Assembly (NCBI GenBank): GCA_963784995.1
Contig: CAWATZ010000002.1
Span: forward strand, 1,798,001-1,862,000
DNA from: CAWATZ01 sp963784995
GTDB taxonomy: Bacteria; Planctomycetota; Planctomycetia; Gemmatales; Gemmataceae
Direction: 5' to 3'
DNA length: 64,000 bases
Both the position numbers and the translations under genes were made by a program. This document shows positions 1-8,871 of this stretch, piece after piece. The first letter of the stretch is position 1. Each line of letters starts with the position of its first letter. Under the pieces are notes generated by a model. That model had not been told where the DNA came from. It was given only the letters and a program-made list of their open reading frames with translations, and made no database searches.

Positions 1-2063
1 GGTTTTTTCAGACCGTGTGCCTCCCCCGCGAACAGCACCAGCCGAACGTCCGCCCGGGCCAGCTGCTGCAAGCCGCGATAGAGCAGCCAGCCCTGCTGTG
101 TCGGCACCACCCGGTCCTCGCTGCCGAAGAAGATCAGCGTCGGCGTCCGCACCTTGTCCAGCTGGAAGAACGGCGATTTCTTGTGGTACAGCTGCGGATC
201 TTCCAGCGGCGACCGGCCCAGGTAAAAGCGATCGAACGCCTCGCCGAACTCGCAGTTGGCCCAGTCGCTGACGTACTCCACCGTGCCCGCCCCGCTGACC
301 GCCGCCTTGTAGCGGGTGGTCCGCACGATCAGGGCGTTGGTCAGGATGCCGCCGTTGGACCAGCCCATGATTCCCAGCCGGCCGGGATCGACCAGCCCCC
401 GGTCGATCAGGCTATCAACGCCTTTCTCGACGTCCACCGTCTCCAGGTCCAGGTATTTGCCCCCCGTGATCGACTCCATCCAGGCCTGGCCATAGTTGGA
501 GCTGCCGTGGTAGTTGGGCCGCAGCACAAAGGCGCCGCGCTGGCAGTAGAGGTTGGCTGAGTAGGCCCACGATTCGTTCCAGTTGTCCAGGTCCGCCGCC
601 ATCGGTCCGCCGTGGATCTGCACGATCAGGGGGTACTTCTGCCCCTTCTTCCAGTCGTGCGGATAGTACAGGATGCCCTCGACCTCCTCGTCCAGGGCCC
701 CTTTCCAGCGGCAGATTTCGGTCTTCGCTTTCGGCAGTTCCTCCAGATGCTCGTTCAGCTCGGTGATCGCCCGGACGTCGGCCAGCTTGCCACCGTCCAG
801 GCCGGCGCGATACCACTGCGCCGGCCGGCTGGCGGTCGAGTGGGAGAAGAGCAGCACCTTGCCGTCTCGGGAGAGCTGCAAGCCGTGGATGCGGCCGGAC
901 CTTGGGCCGGTCAGCCACTGCCGGGTCCAGCCGTCGCCGGTTCGCACGTACCGGGCCGTCTTGCCCTGGACGCCGTCGGCCAGCATGGCGACGAAGCCGT
1001 CATTGGTCGCGACCACGCCGGGGATGTCGTTGTTTTCCTCCTGGACGCTGATGCCGCGCTCCCACTGGAGATCGACCTTGACGATCTTCTCGCCGGAGCG
1101 ATCGCACCAGTACAGCTCGGCGATGCCGGCGACGTGCAACTGCGGCTGGCTGCTGAACTCGTTGACGGCGTAGAACCCCTTGCTGTCGGGCGTCCAGCGA
1201 ATCGCGCCGACGTGGAAGCGGCCCTCGAACAGCTGCCGGCGCTTGCCGGTCTGGAGGTCGTGCAGAAAGACGGCCGGCTTGATCTTGTTGTCGTAGGCGT
1301 AGCGCAGGCTGCGGTTGTGGATGGTGACGGCGACCTGGCCGTCCGGCGACACGGCCAGGTTCTCGATGCGGTCGTGGTTGTCGCTCAGGCGGGTGACCGT
1401 CCTGTCCTTGACCGACACGCGGAACAGCCGGACCGGCGGCTCATGCTTCTCGTCCTCGACGACCTCGGTGGTATCCTTGCGGTCGTCCTTGACGATCGTT
1501 TCGCGGTGGCTGGCCGTTTCCTGAGCGACGAAGATCAGCGACTCGTTGCCGGCCCAGGCAAATCCCTTGATCGCGCGCGACCAGTCGAGCAGCTGCCACG
1601 GTTCGCCGCCGAACGGATCGATCAGCCAGAGCTGCGGTTTGGCCTCGTGCTTGTCTTCCTCCTTGCCGCGGCGTCGGCCCCCACGCTTCGGCGTCTTGCT
1701 TTTGGGCGCCGGCCGATCGCTGAGGAAGGCGATTCGCTTGCCATCCGGCGACCAGCGCGGACTGGTGCAGGGATGCGGCCCGCGCGTCAATTCGATCGTC
1801 CGACACTCCTTGAGGTTGGTGCGCATGATCTGAGCGACGTGTTCATCCTCGTCGGGGTCGAGCGCGGTCTTGACCCAGACGGCCCAGTTCCCATCCGGGG
1901 AGATCTGAAAATCGCCGGCCGTTTCCAGGCCGATCACGTCCTCGACGGTCCATTGCTTGGAGTGGCCGGCCTTGCCGAACTTGCCCGGCGGCTCGTAGGC
2001 GGCAACCGCGGTCAGCACCAGACAGCCAAGGAGCAAGCTCAGACAGAAGGTGCGCATCAACAT
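1..2063 (-). CDS. S9 family prolyl oligopeptidase-like serine peptidase, C-terminus cut by window edge
   Basis: Reading the minus strand from the ATG at 2063 (a second ATG lies at 2057) gives an uninterrupted frame of about 687 codons that leaves the window at base 1. It begins with a signal peptide (MLMRTFCLSLLLGCLVLTA), so the protein is probably exported. The middle has propeller-type repeats with SPDG motifs. The C-terminal alpha/beta hydrolase domain shows all three catalytic elements of the S9 family: the nucleophile elbow GWSNGG (bases about 349-368), an FFGSEDRVV acid motif near base 110, and GEAHG with the catalytic His near base 17. Only the last residues are missing. A GGAG lies just before the start codons. 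The peptide substrate is unknown. Family assignment is strong. Confidence 0.88.
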   Translation of the reverse strand, partial: MLMRTFCLSLLLGCLVLTAVAAYEPPGKFGKAGHSKQWTVEDVIGLETAGDFQISPDGNWAVWVKTALDPDEDEHVAQIMRTNLKECRTIELTRGPHPCTSPRWSPDGKRIAFLSDRPAPKSKTPKRGGRRRGKEEDKHEAKPQLWLIDPFGGEPWQLLDWSRAIKGFAWAGNESLIFVAQETASHRETIVKDDRKDTTEVVEDEKHEPPVRLFRVSVKDRTVTRLSDNHDRIENLAVSPDGQVAVTIHNRSLRYAYDNKIKPAVFLHDLQTGKRRQLFEGRFHVGAIRWTPDSKGFYAVNEFSSQPQLHVAGIAELYWCDRSGEKIVKVDLQWERGISVQEENNDIPGVVATNDGFVAMLADGVQGKTARYVRTGDGWTRQWLTGPRSGRIHGLQLSRDGKVLLFSHSTASRPAQWYRAGLDGGKLADVRAITELNEHLEELPKAKTEICRWKGALDEEVEGILYYPHDWKKGQKYPLIVQIHGGPMAADLDNWNESWAYSANLYCQRGAFVLRPNYHGSSNYGQAWMESITGGKYLDLETVDVEKGVDSLIDRGLVDPGRLGIMGWSNGGILTNALIVRTTRYKAAVSGAGTVEYVSDWANCEFGEAFDRFYLGRSPLEDPQLYHKKSPFFQLDKVRTPTLIFFGSEDRVVPTQQGWLLYRGLQQLARADVRLVLFAGEAHGLKK

Positions 2064-2080
2064 CAATCTCCGGTTGGAAT

Positions 2081-3202
2081 TCACTCCCAGCGGAACCACC
2101 GCAGCGCCAGCACGAAGGAGACGATCCCCCACGCCGCCAGGTTCAGCACCTCCGCCCACTGGGAAGTGAGCGACAATCCCTCCAGCATGACCGCACGCAG
2201 AGCGTTGTTCAGAGCCGTCAGCGGCAGCGCCTGAATGAACCACTGCATGAAATCGGGGAATTTGTCCGCGCTGAAGAAGACGCCGGAGAAGATCCACATC
2301 GGCAGCATGACCAGGTTCATCAATCCGGAGACCGCTTCCATGGTCTTTGCCCGGCTGGCCACCAGCAGGCCGATGCCGGCGAAGGAGAGCGATCCCAGCA
2401 GGATCAGCACGATCACGGCGCCGACGTTGCCGGCGATGGTCACGCCAAAGGCGAAGTAGGCGAACCCCAGCAGGATCAGCACGTCCGGCACCATGAACAG
2501 CAGCCGGCTGAGCAGCAGGCTGGCCAGGAAGTCGCTCTTGCGCATCGGCGTGGCCAGGAAGCGCTTGAGCAGCTTGCGGATGCGCATGTCCACCGTGACG
2601 AAGCCCAACCCCCACATGCCGCCGCCCATCAGGCCCATGCCCAGCAGGCCCGGCACCAGGAAATCGATGTAGCGGCCGCCCGGCTCCTCGATGGGCTGGC
2701 TGCGGATCTTGACCGAGTCACGCCAATCGTCCTGTTCCAGCAGGGCCGCGACCTCGTCGCGGGCCAGCTCGCTCTCGGCCCGGCCCGGCGTGTACAGATA
2801 CTGATACCGATACTCGGATTGCGAACTCGGGAGGACCACCAGGTCCACCTTGCCGGTCCGCAGCAGGTTGCGGCAAGTCGCTTCGCTTCTGACCTCGGGC
2901 TTGAACCGCTGCTCGTGCCCCTTGAATGCTTTGAGGGCGGGCTCGGCATCTCGGCGACGGCCACGTGGACCAGCTCCGCCGGCTTGTTGCGGAAGGCGAT
3001 GCCCAGGGCGATGGTCATCAGGAGAGGGAAGCCGTAGACCCAGAAGACCGCTTCCGGCTCGCGGATGAACTCGCGCAGCCCGGGCCAGGATCAGCTGTCC
3101 AAGCGGCGAGTACCGTTTCGGGGCGTAGGACGGCTCTCCTGAGCCGTCTGGACGGGTCGGGAGACCCGTCCTACTATCTCTTCCAGCGTTCACGTCGTTC
3201 AT
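2081..3202 (-). CDS. ABC-2 type transporter permease, N-terminal region frameshifted and carrying an inserted palindrome
   Basis: This is the membrane partner of the ATPase at 3199-4155; its ATG overlaps that gene's TGA (ATGA), so translation is probably coupled. The C-terminal two thirds has several hydrophobic helices and the sequence of an ABC-2 permease. The open frame is continuous, but between about 3080 and 2950 it reads as non-membrane sequence. The +1 frame there gives LREFIREPEAVFWVYGF and then a membrane helix, which is what the family has at this point. Two compensating indels, near 3080 and 2950, explain this. In addition, codons about 10-26 are a 50-bp palindromic repeat (3125-3174) read through in frame. 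Function: export of an unknown substrate. Confidence 0.8.
   Translation of the reverse strand: MNDVNAGRDSRTGLPTRPDGSGEPSYAPKRYSPLGQLILARAARVHPRAGSGLLGLRLPSPDDHRPGHRLPQQAGGAGPRGRRRDAEPALKAFKGHEQRFKPEVRSEATCRNLLRTGKVDLVVLPSSQSEYRYQYLYTPGRAESELARDEVAALLEQDDWRDSVKIRSQPIEEPGGRYIDFLVPGLLGMGLMGGGMWGLGFVTVDMRIRKLLKRFLATPMRKSDFLASLLLSRLLFMVPDVLILLGFAYFAFGVTIAGNVGAVIVLILLGSLSFAGIGLLVASRAKTMEAVSGLMNLVMLPMWIFSGVFFSADKFPDFMQWFIQALPLTALNNALRAVMLEGLSLTSQWAEVLNLAAWGIVSFVLALRWFRWE
3125..3174. repeat. 50-bp double hairpin (GTAGGACGG family) inside the permease gene
   Basis: The unit runs from GTAGGACGGCTCTCC to GGAGACCCGTCCTAC. It has two inner hairpins (GACGGCTC/GAGCCGTC and GACGGGTC/GACCCGTC) within an outer GTAGGACGG/CCGTCCTAC pairing. 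It lies inside the first 30 codons of the permease and adds no stop. It resembles REP-type elements; only one copy is seen in this window. Confidence 0.75.
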
Positions 3203-4155
3203 GCCGCAGCCGCCTCCTCATCGCGCAGGTGCCGGCCGGTGAGCTGGACGAAGACGTCCTCCAGGCTGGCGTGGCGCGTGGTCAGGCTCGCCAGCTCGGC
3301 GCCGGTGGCGCGCAGCCGATCCAGCAGAGCGGGCAGCACCACGTGGGGCTCGCTCACGCGCAGGCACACCTGGCCATCCTCCGAGCGCACCGAGCGGACG
3401 CCCACCACGTCCTGCAAGCCGGCCAGGTCCAGCGGCGCGTGGTCCTCGGCGACGGAAAACTCGATGACGTGGTCGCCCCCCAGCCGGGAGATCAGTTCCT
3501 GGGGCGATCCGAGGGCGATGACCTTGCCGTGGTCCACGATCGCGACGCGATCGCAGAGCCGTTCCGCCTCGTCCATGTAATGCGTGGTCAGCAGGACGGT
3601 CCGGCCCTGGGTGCGAAACGAGCGGATGATTTCCCACAGTTGCCGGCGCGACTGCGGGTCCAGGCCGGTGGTCGGCTCATCGAGGAACAGCATCTCGGGA
3701 TCGCCGACCAGGGCGCAGGCGACCGCGAGGCGCTGCTTTTGGCCGCCGGAGAGCTTGCCGACCCGGGCGTTGGCCTTCTCATCCAGGGACACGACGCGGA
3801 CCGCCTCGTCCGGCTCGATGCCGCGCCGATAGAAGCTGCGGAACAGCGTCAGTGTTTCGCGGACGGTGAGCTTTTCGCTGAGCCGGGTTTCCTGGAGCGA
3901 GATGCCGATCTGCTGGCGGATGGCGTCCTCGTCGCGGTCGCCCCAGTGCCGGCCAAGGACCTCGACCTCGCCGGACGTCGGCTCCAGCAGTCCTTCGAGG
4001 ATCTCGATGGTAGTGGTCTTGCCGGCCCCGTTGGGGCCGAGCAGACCGAAGCACTCGCCGGTTGCGACGAGCAGGTCCAGCCCGCGAACCGCCTCGACGG
4101 GAGGCTTGCCGGGGTAGTGCTTGACCAGCTGGGAGCAGCGGATGGCCGGTGACAT
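3199..4155 (-). CDS. ABC transporter ATP-binding protein (DrrA/CcmA-like)
   Basis: A 318-residue nucleotide-binding subunit. Walker A is GPNGAGKTT (residues 40-48), the signature is LSGGQ (135-139), Walker B with D-loop is LFLDEPTTGLD (156-166) and the switch His is in TTHYMDE (190-196). After about residue 220 comes the ligand-dependent C-terminal extension usual for exporters of the drug-resistance/ABC-2 class. The ATG at 4155 was chosen because similarity starts there (SPAIRCSQLVKHYPG), although the frame stays open to 4551. It forms a two-gene operon with the downstream permease through a 4-bp ATGA overlap. Confidence 0.93.
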   Translation of the reverse strand: MSPAIRCSQLVKHYPGKPPVEAVRGLDLLVATGECFGLLGPNGAGKTTTIEILEGLLEPTSGEVEVLGRHWGDRDEDAIRQQIGISLQETRLSEKLTVRETLTLFRSFYRRGIEPDEAVRVVSLDEKANARVGKLSGGQKQRLAVACALVGDPEMLFLDEPTTGLDPQSRRQLWEIIRSFRTQGRTVLLTTHYMDEAERLCDRVAIVDHGKVIALGSPQELISRLGGDHVIEFSVAEDHAPLDLAGLQDVVGVRSVRSEDGQVCLRVSEPHVVLPALLDRLRATGAELASLTTRHASLEDVFVQLTGRHLRDEEAAAA

Positions 4156-4244
4156 GGAGGCATTATACGGGCGTGGAGTATCAGGGTCAGGGGGTCGGTT
4201 CACGCGGGACTCGGAACACCCCTTGCCCCTCGGGCCAACTGCCT

Positions 4245-4308
4245 CATGATGAAGGTAGGGAACGCCCTCCGTGATGAAGGTAGGGAACGCCCTCCGTGGC
4301 GTTCCGAG
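4245..4308. repeat. Tandem partial copies of the TAGGGAACGCCCTCCGTG repeat
   Basis: Two direct copies of a 25-bp unit (ATGAAGGTAGGGAACGCCCT and onwards) lie head to tail, and the second continues into GGCGTTCCGAG. The core TAGGGAACGCCCTCCGTG is the same as one arm of the palindrome at 26287-26350, so it is a dispersed family. The ATG codons of the CcbP-like frame at 4247-4273 lie inside this repeat, so they are unlikely starts. Confidence 0.7.
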
Positions 4309-4330
4309 TGAGTTTGGGGAGGCCGGGGTC

Positions 4331-5689
4331 GTGGCCAGGAAAAAGCATCGCAAGAGACAACGGCAGCCGCGGGCGCCCATCGTGCCGCGGTTCGGGGTCG
4401 GCGCGTCGGTCCGGGTGAAAGCGGGCACGAAGGACCCCGACTTCGAGGACATCCCGCTGGGCGGCTGGGTCGGCACGATCACGGAATTGGACCCGAGTCC
4501 GCCGCGGGCGCAATACCTGATCGCGTGGGACCAGGCCACCCTGGAGGGCATGCACCCGATCTATTGCAAGCGCTGCGAGCGGGACGACCTGGACCCGAGC
4601 AGCATGTGGCTGCCCGAGGACGATCTGGAGCCACACAGCGGCGAGCCGGTGGTCATGGAGCAGCCCACGAACGTCGTCCCGCGGACGCTGAACCTCAACG
4701 ACCAGGACGACCGCATCCGGGCGGTGTTCGGCCTGACCAGCGACGATCCGCTGCCGCCCGCGACCCTGGCGAACCTGCGCCAGTATCACGACTTCCTGAG
4801 CCTGAACCTGAAGTTCCCCTTCGCCGCCCAGTTCCTGGTGGAAACCGGCCCATTCCAGGAAACGCTCTATCGGGTGACGGTGCTTGGCCTGCTGCCGGCG
4901 GACGAAATCGATCCGGAGGACGGCATCCTGTGTCAGGTCCGGCAGAACGACCAGACGATCGAGCTGCCGCTGTCCGAGGTCCTGGTCCTGGGGCGGTTCC
5001 CCAACGGCCTGGTGATCGAGGATTACTCGTACTGGTTCGGCAACTGGCCCGCCGACGGCGAAGAGGAGGAGCAAGGCGGGAAGCCGGGACCGACAGCCGA
5101 GGAAGTCGCCGGGGAGATCGCAGGTGGTTCCTGGGTCGGTAAGGCCTTGACGCTGGCTGTTGGCGGGTTGTGCGGCAGTGTCTATGGCATCATTCTTGGC
5201 ATTCTTCTGGCCGCGGTCGAGGGAGCAGCCCTCTGGACGGCCATCGGGGCATCGTTGGTCGGCGGCCTGTTCGTGTGGATTTCCGTCAAACCGAGCCGGC
5301 GGACTGAGAGACGGCTGCGGACGACGCTGGGCCTGCTGCTGGATCTCCTCGGCAATGCGGTGCTGGGCGTCAGCGCGGGAGCGCTGGCGGGCGCCGTTCT
5401 CGGGGCGATGATCGCGGCCTCTCTGGGGGCGGTGATTGGCGGTCTGGCAGGGCTGGTGCTGGCCACGCTCTGGTCCCGGAAGTGGAGTTTGCTCCTGATG
5501 CTGCTGGGAGGAGGAATTGGGTCTCTGGTGCTGCTCATCTGGCGGGACCCCGGACGCGCCCTGGAGGGAACCCTGTACGGCGCCGGTTACGGGTTTGTGG
5601 GCGGAGTCCTGCTGACCCTTGCGGTCATTGGCATGATGCAGCGGCTGGCCCGCCAGCTGGGCCTGGCTCAGAAATCCGCGGGTCATTGA
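4331..5689 (+). CDS. CcbP-like (calcium-binding family) domain protein with C-terminal glycine-rich membrane helices
   Basis: About 452 residues from the GTG at 4331, which begins a lysine/arginine-rich N-terminus (ARKKHRKRQRQ). ATGs further upstream lie in the 4245-4308 repeat. Residues about 20-95 contain DPDFEDIPLGGWVGTI, YCKRCERDDLD and MWLPEDDLEP. Residues about 150-240 (FPFAAQF to IEDYSYWFGNW) match what I recall of the CcbP calcium-binding family found in cyanobacteria and planctomycetes. From about 275 to the end there are alternating glycine-rich hydrophobic segments, giving five or more membrane helices. The gene is convergent with the uridine kinase, and the 3' ends overlap by 65 bp. 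Calcium binding is a family inference. Confidence 0.6.
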   Translation: MARKKHRKRQRQPRAPIVPRFGVGASVRVKAGTKDPDFEDIPLGGWVGTITELDPSPPRAQYLIAWDQATLEGMHPIYCKRCERDDLDPSSMWLPEDDLEPHSGEPVVMEQPTNVVPRTLNLNDQDDRIRAVFGLTSDDPLPPATLANLRQYHDFLSLNLKFPFAAQFLVETGPFQETLYRVTVLGLLPADEIDPEDGILCQVRQNDQTIELPLSEVLVLGRFPNGLVIEDYSYWFGNWPADGEEEEQGGKPGPTAEEVAGEIAGGSWVGKALTLAVGGLCGSVYGIILGILLAAVEGAALWTAIGASLVGGLFVWISVKPSRRTERRLRTTLGLLLDLLGNAVLGVSAGALAGAVLGAMIAASLGAVIGGLAGLVLATLWSRKWSLLLMLLGGGIGSLVLLIWRDPGRALEGTLYGAGYGFVGGVLLTLAVIGMMQRLARQLGLAQKSAGH

Positions 5690-6306
5690 CCAGCACCAGG
5701 TTCGCGTTCGACCGGGGATCGTCCCGGCTCAGATGAAGCCGCTGGGCCGGGAACCAGATGGTCTCGTAAGCGCGGATGGTCTCCGCGGCCGGCAAGCCTT
5801 CCTGGCCGCGCTGGAGGGCCCGTTCCAGGGCGGTCTCAAAGGTGCAATCGACCCAGACCGTCAGGTCGTAGTGGCTTCGGTAAAGGGGCTTGAGCAGGAA
5901 GATCCCCTCCAGGACGATCACGGCGACATCCTCGAAATGGTACAAATACGGCTCGTAGGCGGTCGCAGTCTCCCGGGTGAAGTCGGCGACGAGGTGGACG
6001 GAGGCGCTGGTCGCGCAGCGGCAAGACCAGTCGGGAGAACATCTCCTCGAAGCGGAAGGCGGCCTCGTAGAACTGCTCCGCCGGCCGTTCCTTGCTGAAG
6101 CGAACGCCGGGCAGGTTCAACCAGCCATCCGCGTTGATCAGGGCCGTGCGGACCTGCAAGGCGGTGAGCTGCTCCGCGATCCGAGCGCTGAGGTAGCCCT
6201 TGCCGCTGCCGTCAATGCCGCTGAGGGCCAGCAGCAGGGCCCGTCCGGGGGGAAGCTCGCGCCGCCGGGTCTGGATCGCGGTCACAACGTCGCGGATGGT
6301 GGTCAT
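5625..6306 (-). CDS. Uridine kinase-like P-loop NTPase, one frameshift near 6005
   Basis: The ATG at 6306 follows an AGAGGGA site. The first frame gives a P-loop (LSGIDGSGKGYLS, residues about 28-40), then INADGWLNLPGVRF and FEEMFSRLVLPLRDQ. Near base 6005 similarity moves to another frame, which continues SVHLVADFTRETATAY, IVLEGIFLLKPLY, VWVDCTFETALERAL, FPAQRLHLSRDDPR and ends at 5625. Joined, the parts make a normal uridine kinase-like protein of about 225 residues, expected to phosphorylate uridine/cytidine or a related sugar compound. As written, a stop or wrong sequence follows residue 100, so this is either a pseudogene or a one-base sequencing error. Confidence 0.75.
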
Positions 6307-6610
6307 CGGCAATCCCTCTGCGGAGTTCGCGGATCATGGCGTGCGACCTGCCGAGGAGAGGAGCCGGTCGCGATGGCCGAACGGCCAGTGGACACAGCAA
6401 GGTTGTAGCGACCAGGCGCGGGTAAGGCCACGCTCGGCCTGCCTGCCCTGCCTTTCTCTACCGGATGCGGCTGCGCAAGGCCCATGAGGAAAATGTAGCG
6501 ACCCAACACCCGTTCTCTTTCTGGCAGCGCCCTCCGGAGTGACACCGTGATGCGTGTCCTGGTCTTGACGTCTTTGGTTCGTCAGCTCCCAACCTGAGGG
6601 AGGAAACGCC

Positions 6611-8014
6611 ATGAACACACTCTATGCACTCTTCGATCCGGCCAGCAAATACAGCGTCCTTCGTGCCACCTTGCTGCCGCGTGAGAAGATCCGCGGCTAC
6701 TTTCACTGGCGGCGAACACAGCGCGACAGGGGGCTGGAAGAGCCCGGCCCCTCTCCGGATCGTCCGCCCCTGGTGTTTCGCGGCGGCTCTCCTCCAACAC
6801 GCCTGAAGGCGAGTGTGAACATTCCGACGGCCTTGCAACTGGACGACCATTACACCCTTTCGGTGACATTAGAAGGCGATGCTCCGGCCGGAGAGGTTCC
6901 TTGCCGGGCGTTCCTGATTGAACAGGCCGTCCTGGATCGGCTGCGGCAGCGACCGGCCCCGGCGGTGGTTTGCCGTGAGGGCGATCTCATCACCCTGCGC
7001 GACCTGTCCACCGGGCAGATCCGAGCGTCCGTGAAGGCCCCGGAAATTCGGGCTGCCGCCGTCCTCTCGGATGACCGTGTCGCATTCCAGACCGACAGCG
7101 GAGACGTGCGGGTCTGGAACACGGTGTCCGGCAACCTGGAGACGTGGGTGGAAGCACGAGCGGAGGATGGGAACTATGGTCTGGCCGTTTCCTCCGCCGG
7201 GCTGGTTGCCTGGGGAAACGCGGCCGGACAGGTACTGGGCCTGGATTCCGCGACAGGCACCAGGCGGTTTATCCACCAGCACCTTGCACCCGTCACGCTC
7301 CTGGCGGCGCTGGCTGACGGCCGCTTCGTCTCCGCTCATGCGGCTGACGTTCCGTGCCTGTGCAGCGGCGAGGCGGTATGCAAGGCCCCGGACACGGCAC
7401 CGATTGCCTCCATGACGCCAGTCGGAAAGGACCGCGTTGCCTTCTGCACCATCGACGGCAATCTTTACCTCTGGTCCGCCGACTCCGGGAAAGTCGAGAC
7501 GCTGCCCGGCCGGTTTGCCCACGTGACCAGCCTCCCGGATGGCCGGCTGGCCGCAGCCGGACCGGGTGGGGTGGCCTTGTGGGATTGGGAGCGATCCAGC
7601 AAACCACAGATGCTGACCGATGCACCAGCCACCAAGGTTCTGGCCGCCCCAGGGCCGCGCCTGGTCAAGGTGGCCGAGGATGAGTCGCTTTGGGTGTGGA
7701 ACCTGGCGACGGGAACAGAGCGTCTGCTTCAGCCCCATCAATCCGGCCAGACCTACGTCGAGCCCCTTGTGTGCGGCTCCCTGCGTCCTTCCCTTCCGGC
7801 GGACAACGAAGTGGCCCTGGAATACTTGCTGGACCACCGCGTTCTGAGCGAGGAGTTCGCGGTCCAGCAAGCCCTGTCCGCGTTACCGGAACTGGATGGC
7901 ATGCTGCGCGGCAAGCGCATCACTCTCGAAGGGGAAATCCCGTCAGGCAGTCCGAATATCTCGGCCCGGGCCTGGGTTGTCGTGGTGATCGGGCCGCCTG
8001 CTTTCGCGCAGTAA
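6611..8014 (+). CDS. WD40/beta-propeller-like protein of unknown role
   Basis: 467 residues with a good ribosome site (GAGGGAGGAAACGCC before the ATG). No signal peptide is evident, so it is probably cytoplasmic. Residues about 110-390 contain repeated blade-like units that end in W-N or W-D-W (DVRVWNTVSGN, NLYLWSADSGK, GVALWDWERSS, SLWVWNLATGT), as in degenerate WD40 propellers. The N-terminal 100 and C-terminal 75 residues have no recognised domain. A second, truncated frame begins 13 bp downstream, so it may have been the first gene of a pair. Likely a protein-protein scaffold; partner unknown. Confidence 0.7.
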   Translation: MNTLYALFDPASKYSVLRATLLPREKIRGYFHWRRTQRDRGLEEPGPSPDRPPLVFRGGSPPTRLKASVNIPTALQLDDHYTLSVTLEGDAPAGEVPCRAFLIEQAVLDRLRQRPAPAVVCREGDLITLRDLSTGQIRASVKAPEIRAAAVLSDDRVAFQTDSGDVRVWNTVSGNLETWVEARAEDGNYGLAVSSAGLVAWGNAAGQVLGLDSATGTRRFIHQHLAPVTLLAALADGRFVSAHAADVPCLCSGEAVCKAPDTAPIASMTPVGKDRVAFCTIDGNLYLWSADSGKVETLPGRFAHVTSLPDGRLAAAGPGGVALWDWERSSKPQMLTDAPATKVLAAPGPRLVKVAEDESLWVWNLATGTERLLQPHQSGQTYVEPLVCGSLRPSLPADNEVALEYLLDHRVLSEEFAVQQALSALPELDGMLRGKRITLEGEIPSGSPNISARAWVVVVIGPPAFAQ

Positions 8015-8026
8015 TCCGGAGGCGGT

Positions 8027-8071
8027 ATGGATGAGGAACTGGCCCTTCTGGAAGCGGTCCGTTCTTGTTAG
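8027..8071 (+). pseudogene. Remnant 5' end of a TIGR02996-like gene, cut by a repeat
   Basis: ATG at 8027, preceded by GGAGG, opens MDEELALLEAVRSC and then meets a TAG. That stop belongs to the GTTAG that opens the dispersed repeat at 8067. The peptide resembles the usual start of TIGR02996 proteins (short planctomycete domains beginning M-x-x-E-x-x-L-L-x-A-V). The downstream part of such a gene is not found. Read as a gene start beheaded by insertion or deletion at the repeat; the match is short. Confidence 0.45.
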
Positions 8072-8110
8072 CCGCAACGCGGAGCCGCGCAGCGGCGCAG
8101 CGGAGCGCGT
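8067..8110. repeat. Half copy of the GTTAGCCGCGACGCGG repeat
   Basis: Begins GTTAGCCGCAACGCGGAGCC and runs to GCGGAGCGCG. This is one arm of the element that is complete at 25226-25327, with one base change (GCAACG for GCGACG). The opposite arm is absent here. The next 100 bp contain two direct copies of GCCTGCCTGCCAGTT (about 8130 and 8222) and no gene. Confidence 0.8.
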
Positions 8111-8387
8111 GCCAGACCACGCCCGGCCGGCCTGCCTGCCTGCCAGTTTTTTTCGGGGGTGGCGGACTGCCAGAACGGGCCTGTAGCTGTCGGACGAGTG
8201 CCACAGGGCGTCATTTTCGTGCCTGCCTGCCAGTTGTCAGGGTGTTCGGGACCTGCTTGGCTGACCCCTTCCGACAGAACGCGGCAAAGTGGTTCAGGAT
8301 AGCCCGTGCGCGGGAAATGTCCCCCTGGAAGTGAGTGAAGGCGGTGGCTGGCACGGTCGTCTCCAGTGAGGCCCAGGCGAGGGGCAG

Positions 8388-8687
8388 TCACCTTTCGGCG
8401 TACCCTGGCTCCTCCTGGCTGTAGCAGAGCAGCCCAACGGCGTCATCGTAATAGACGTTCCGGTGGGCTGGGAAGCCCACGTTCCAGAGATCGACCATTT
8501 CCTCGGGCTCCATCTTCTTGCGGACGTAATCGACGATCTCTTGGCGATGTTTCTCGGCGTCAGCTGGCCGCAGACGCGGCTTGGCTGGGAACAGTTCCGC
8601 GTAGATGTCCGCGAGGTCCTCGCAAGAGGCCGACACGACGGCCTGGGCGAGTTTCTCAACGGCCTCGCTCTTCGGGATGGCCGGCAT
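8388..8687 (-). CDS. Hypothetical 99-residue protein
   Basis: Not recognised. The ATG at 8687 has a perfect AGGAGG seven bases upstream, which supports a real gene. The product (MPAIPKSEAVEKLAQAV...) is soluble, charged and mostly helical in character, with no signal peptide or membrane segment. It stands alone between the repeat region and the IS66 element; its promoter side faces the insertion sequence. Candidates include a small regulator or antitoxin-like protein, but nothing in the sequence shows that. Confidence 0.55.
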   Translation of the reverse strand: MPAIPKSEAVEKLAQAVVSASCEDLADIYAELFPAKPRLRPADAEKHRQEIVDYVRKKMEPEEMVDLWNVGFPAHRNVYYDDAVGLLCYSQEEPGYAER

Positions 8688-8863
8688 GGGGAGTCCTCCT
8701 GTCGTAAGGGAAACGCAGACAACAGTCCACGCTTACCTTTTACCTTCTCGATCGGGAGTCTGCCACTCCTCACGCCAAGGATTCTATCCGAGCTGCTGGC
8801 AGACACCACGACCGTCTGCCAGGCCCGGAAAAAACCGCCGGGATAAACCGGGTGGCTTGTTGG

Positions 8864-8871
8864 CCTTTTTG
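8864..8871. repeat. Left 8-bp target-site duplication of the IS66 element
   Basis: CCTTTTTG, identical to 10595-10602 on the other side of the element. Confidence 0.85.

Noticed and set aside
612..2234. Long plus-strand frame opposite the S9 peptidase
   Set aside because: It is the antisense of a peptidase with intact catalytic motifs; the high GC makes long shadow frames common here.
2965..4152. Plus-strand frame opposite the ABC ATPase
   Set aside because: Antisense to Walker A, signature and Walker B; composition rich in Gln/Leu/Ala without any domain.
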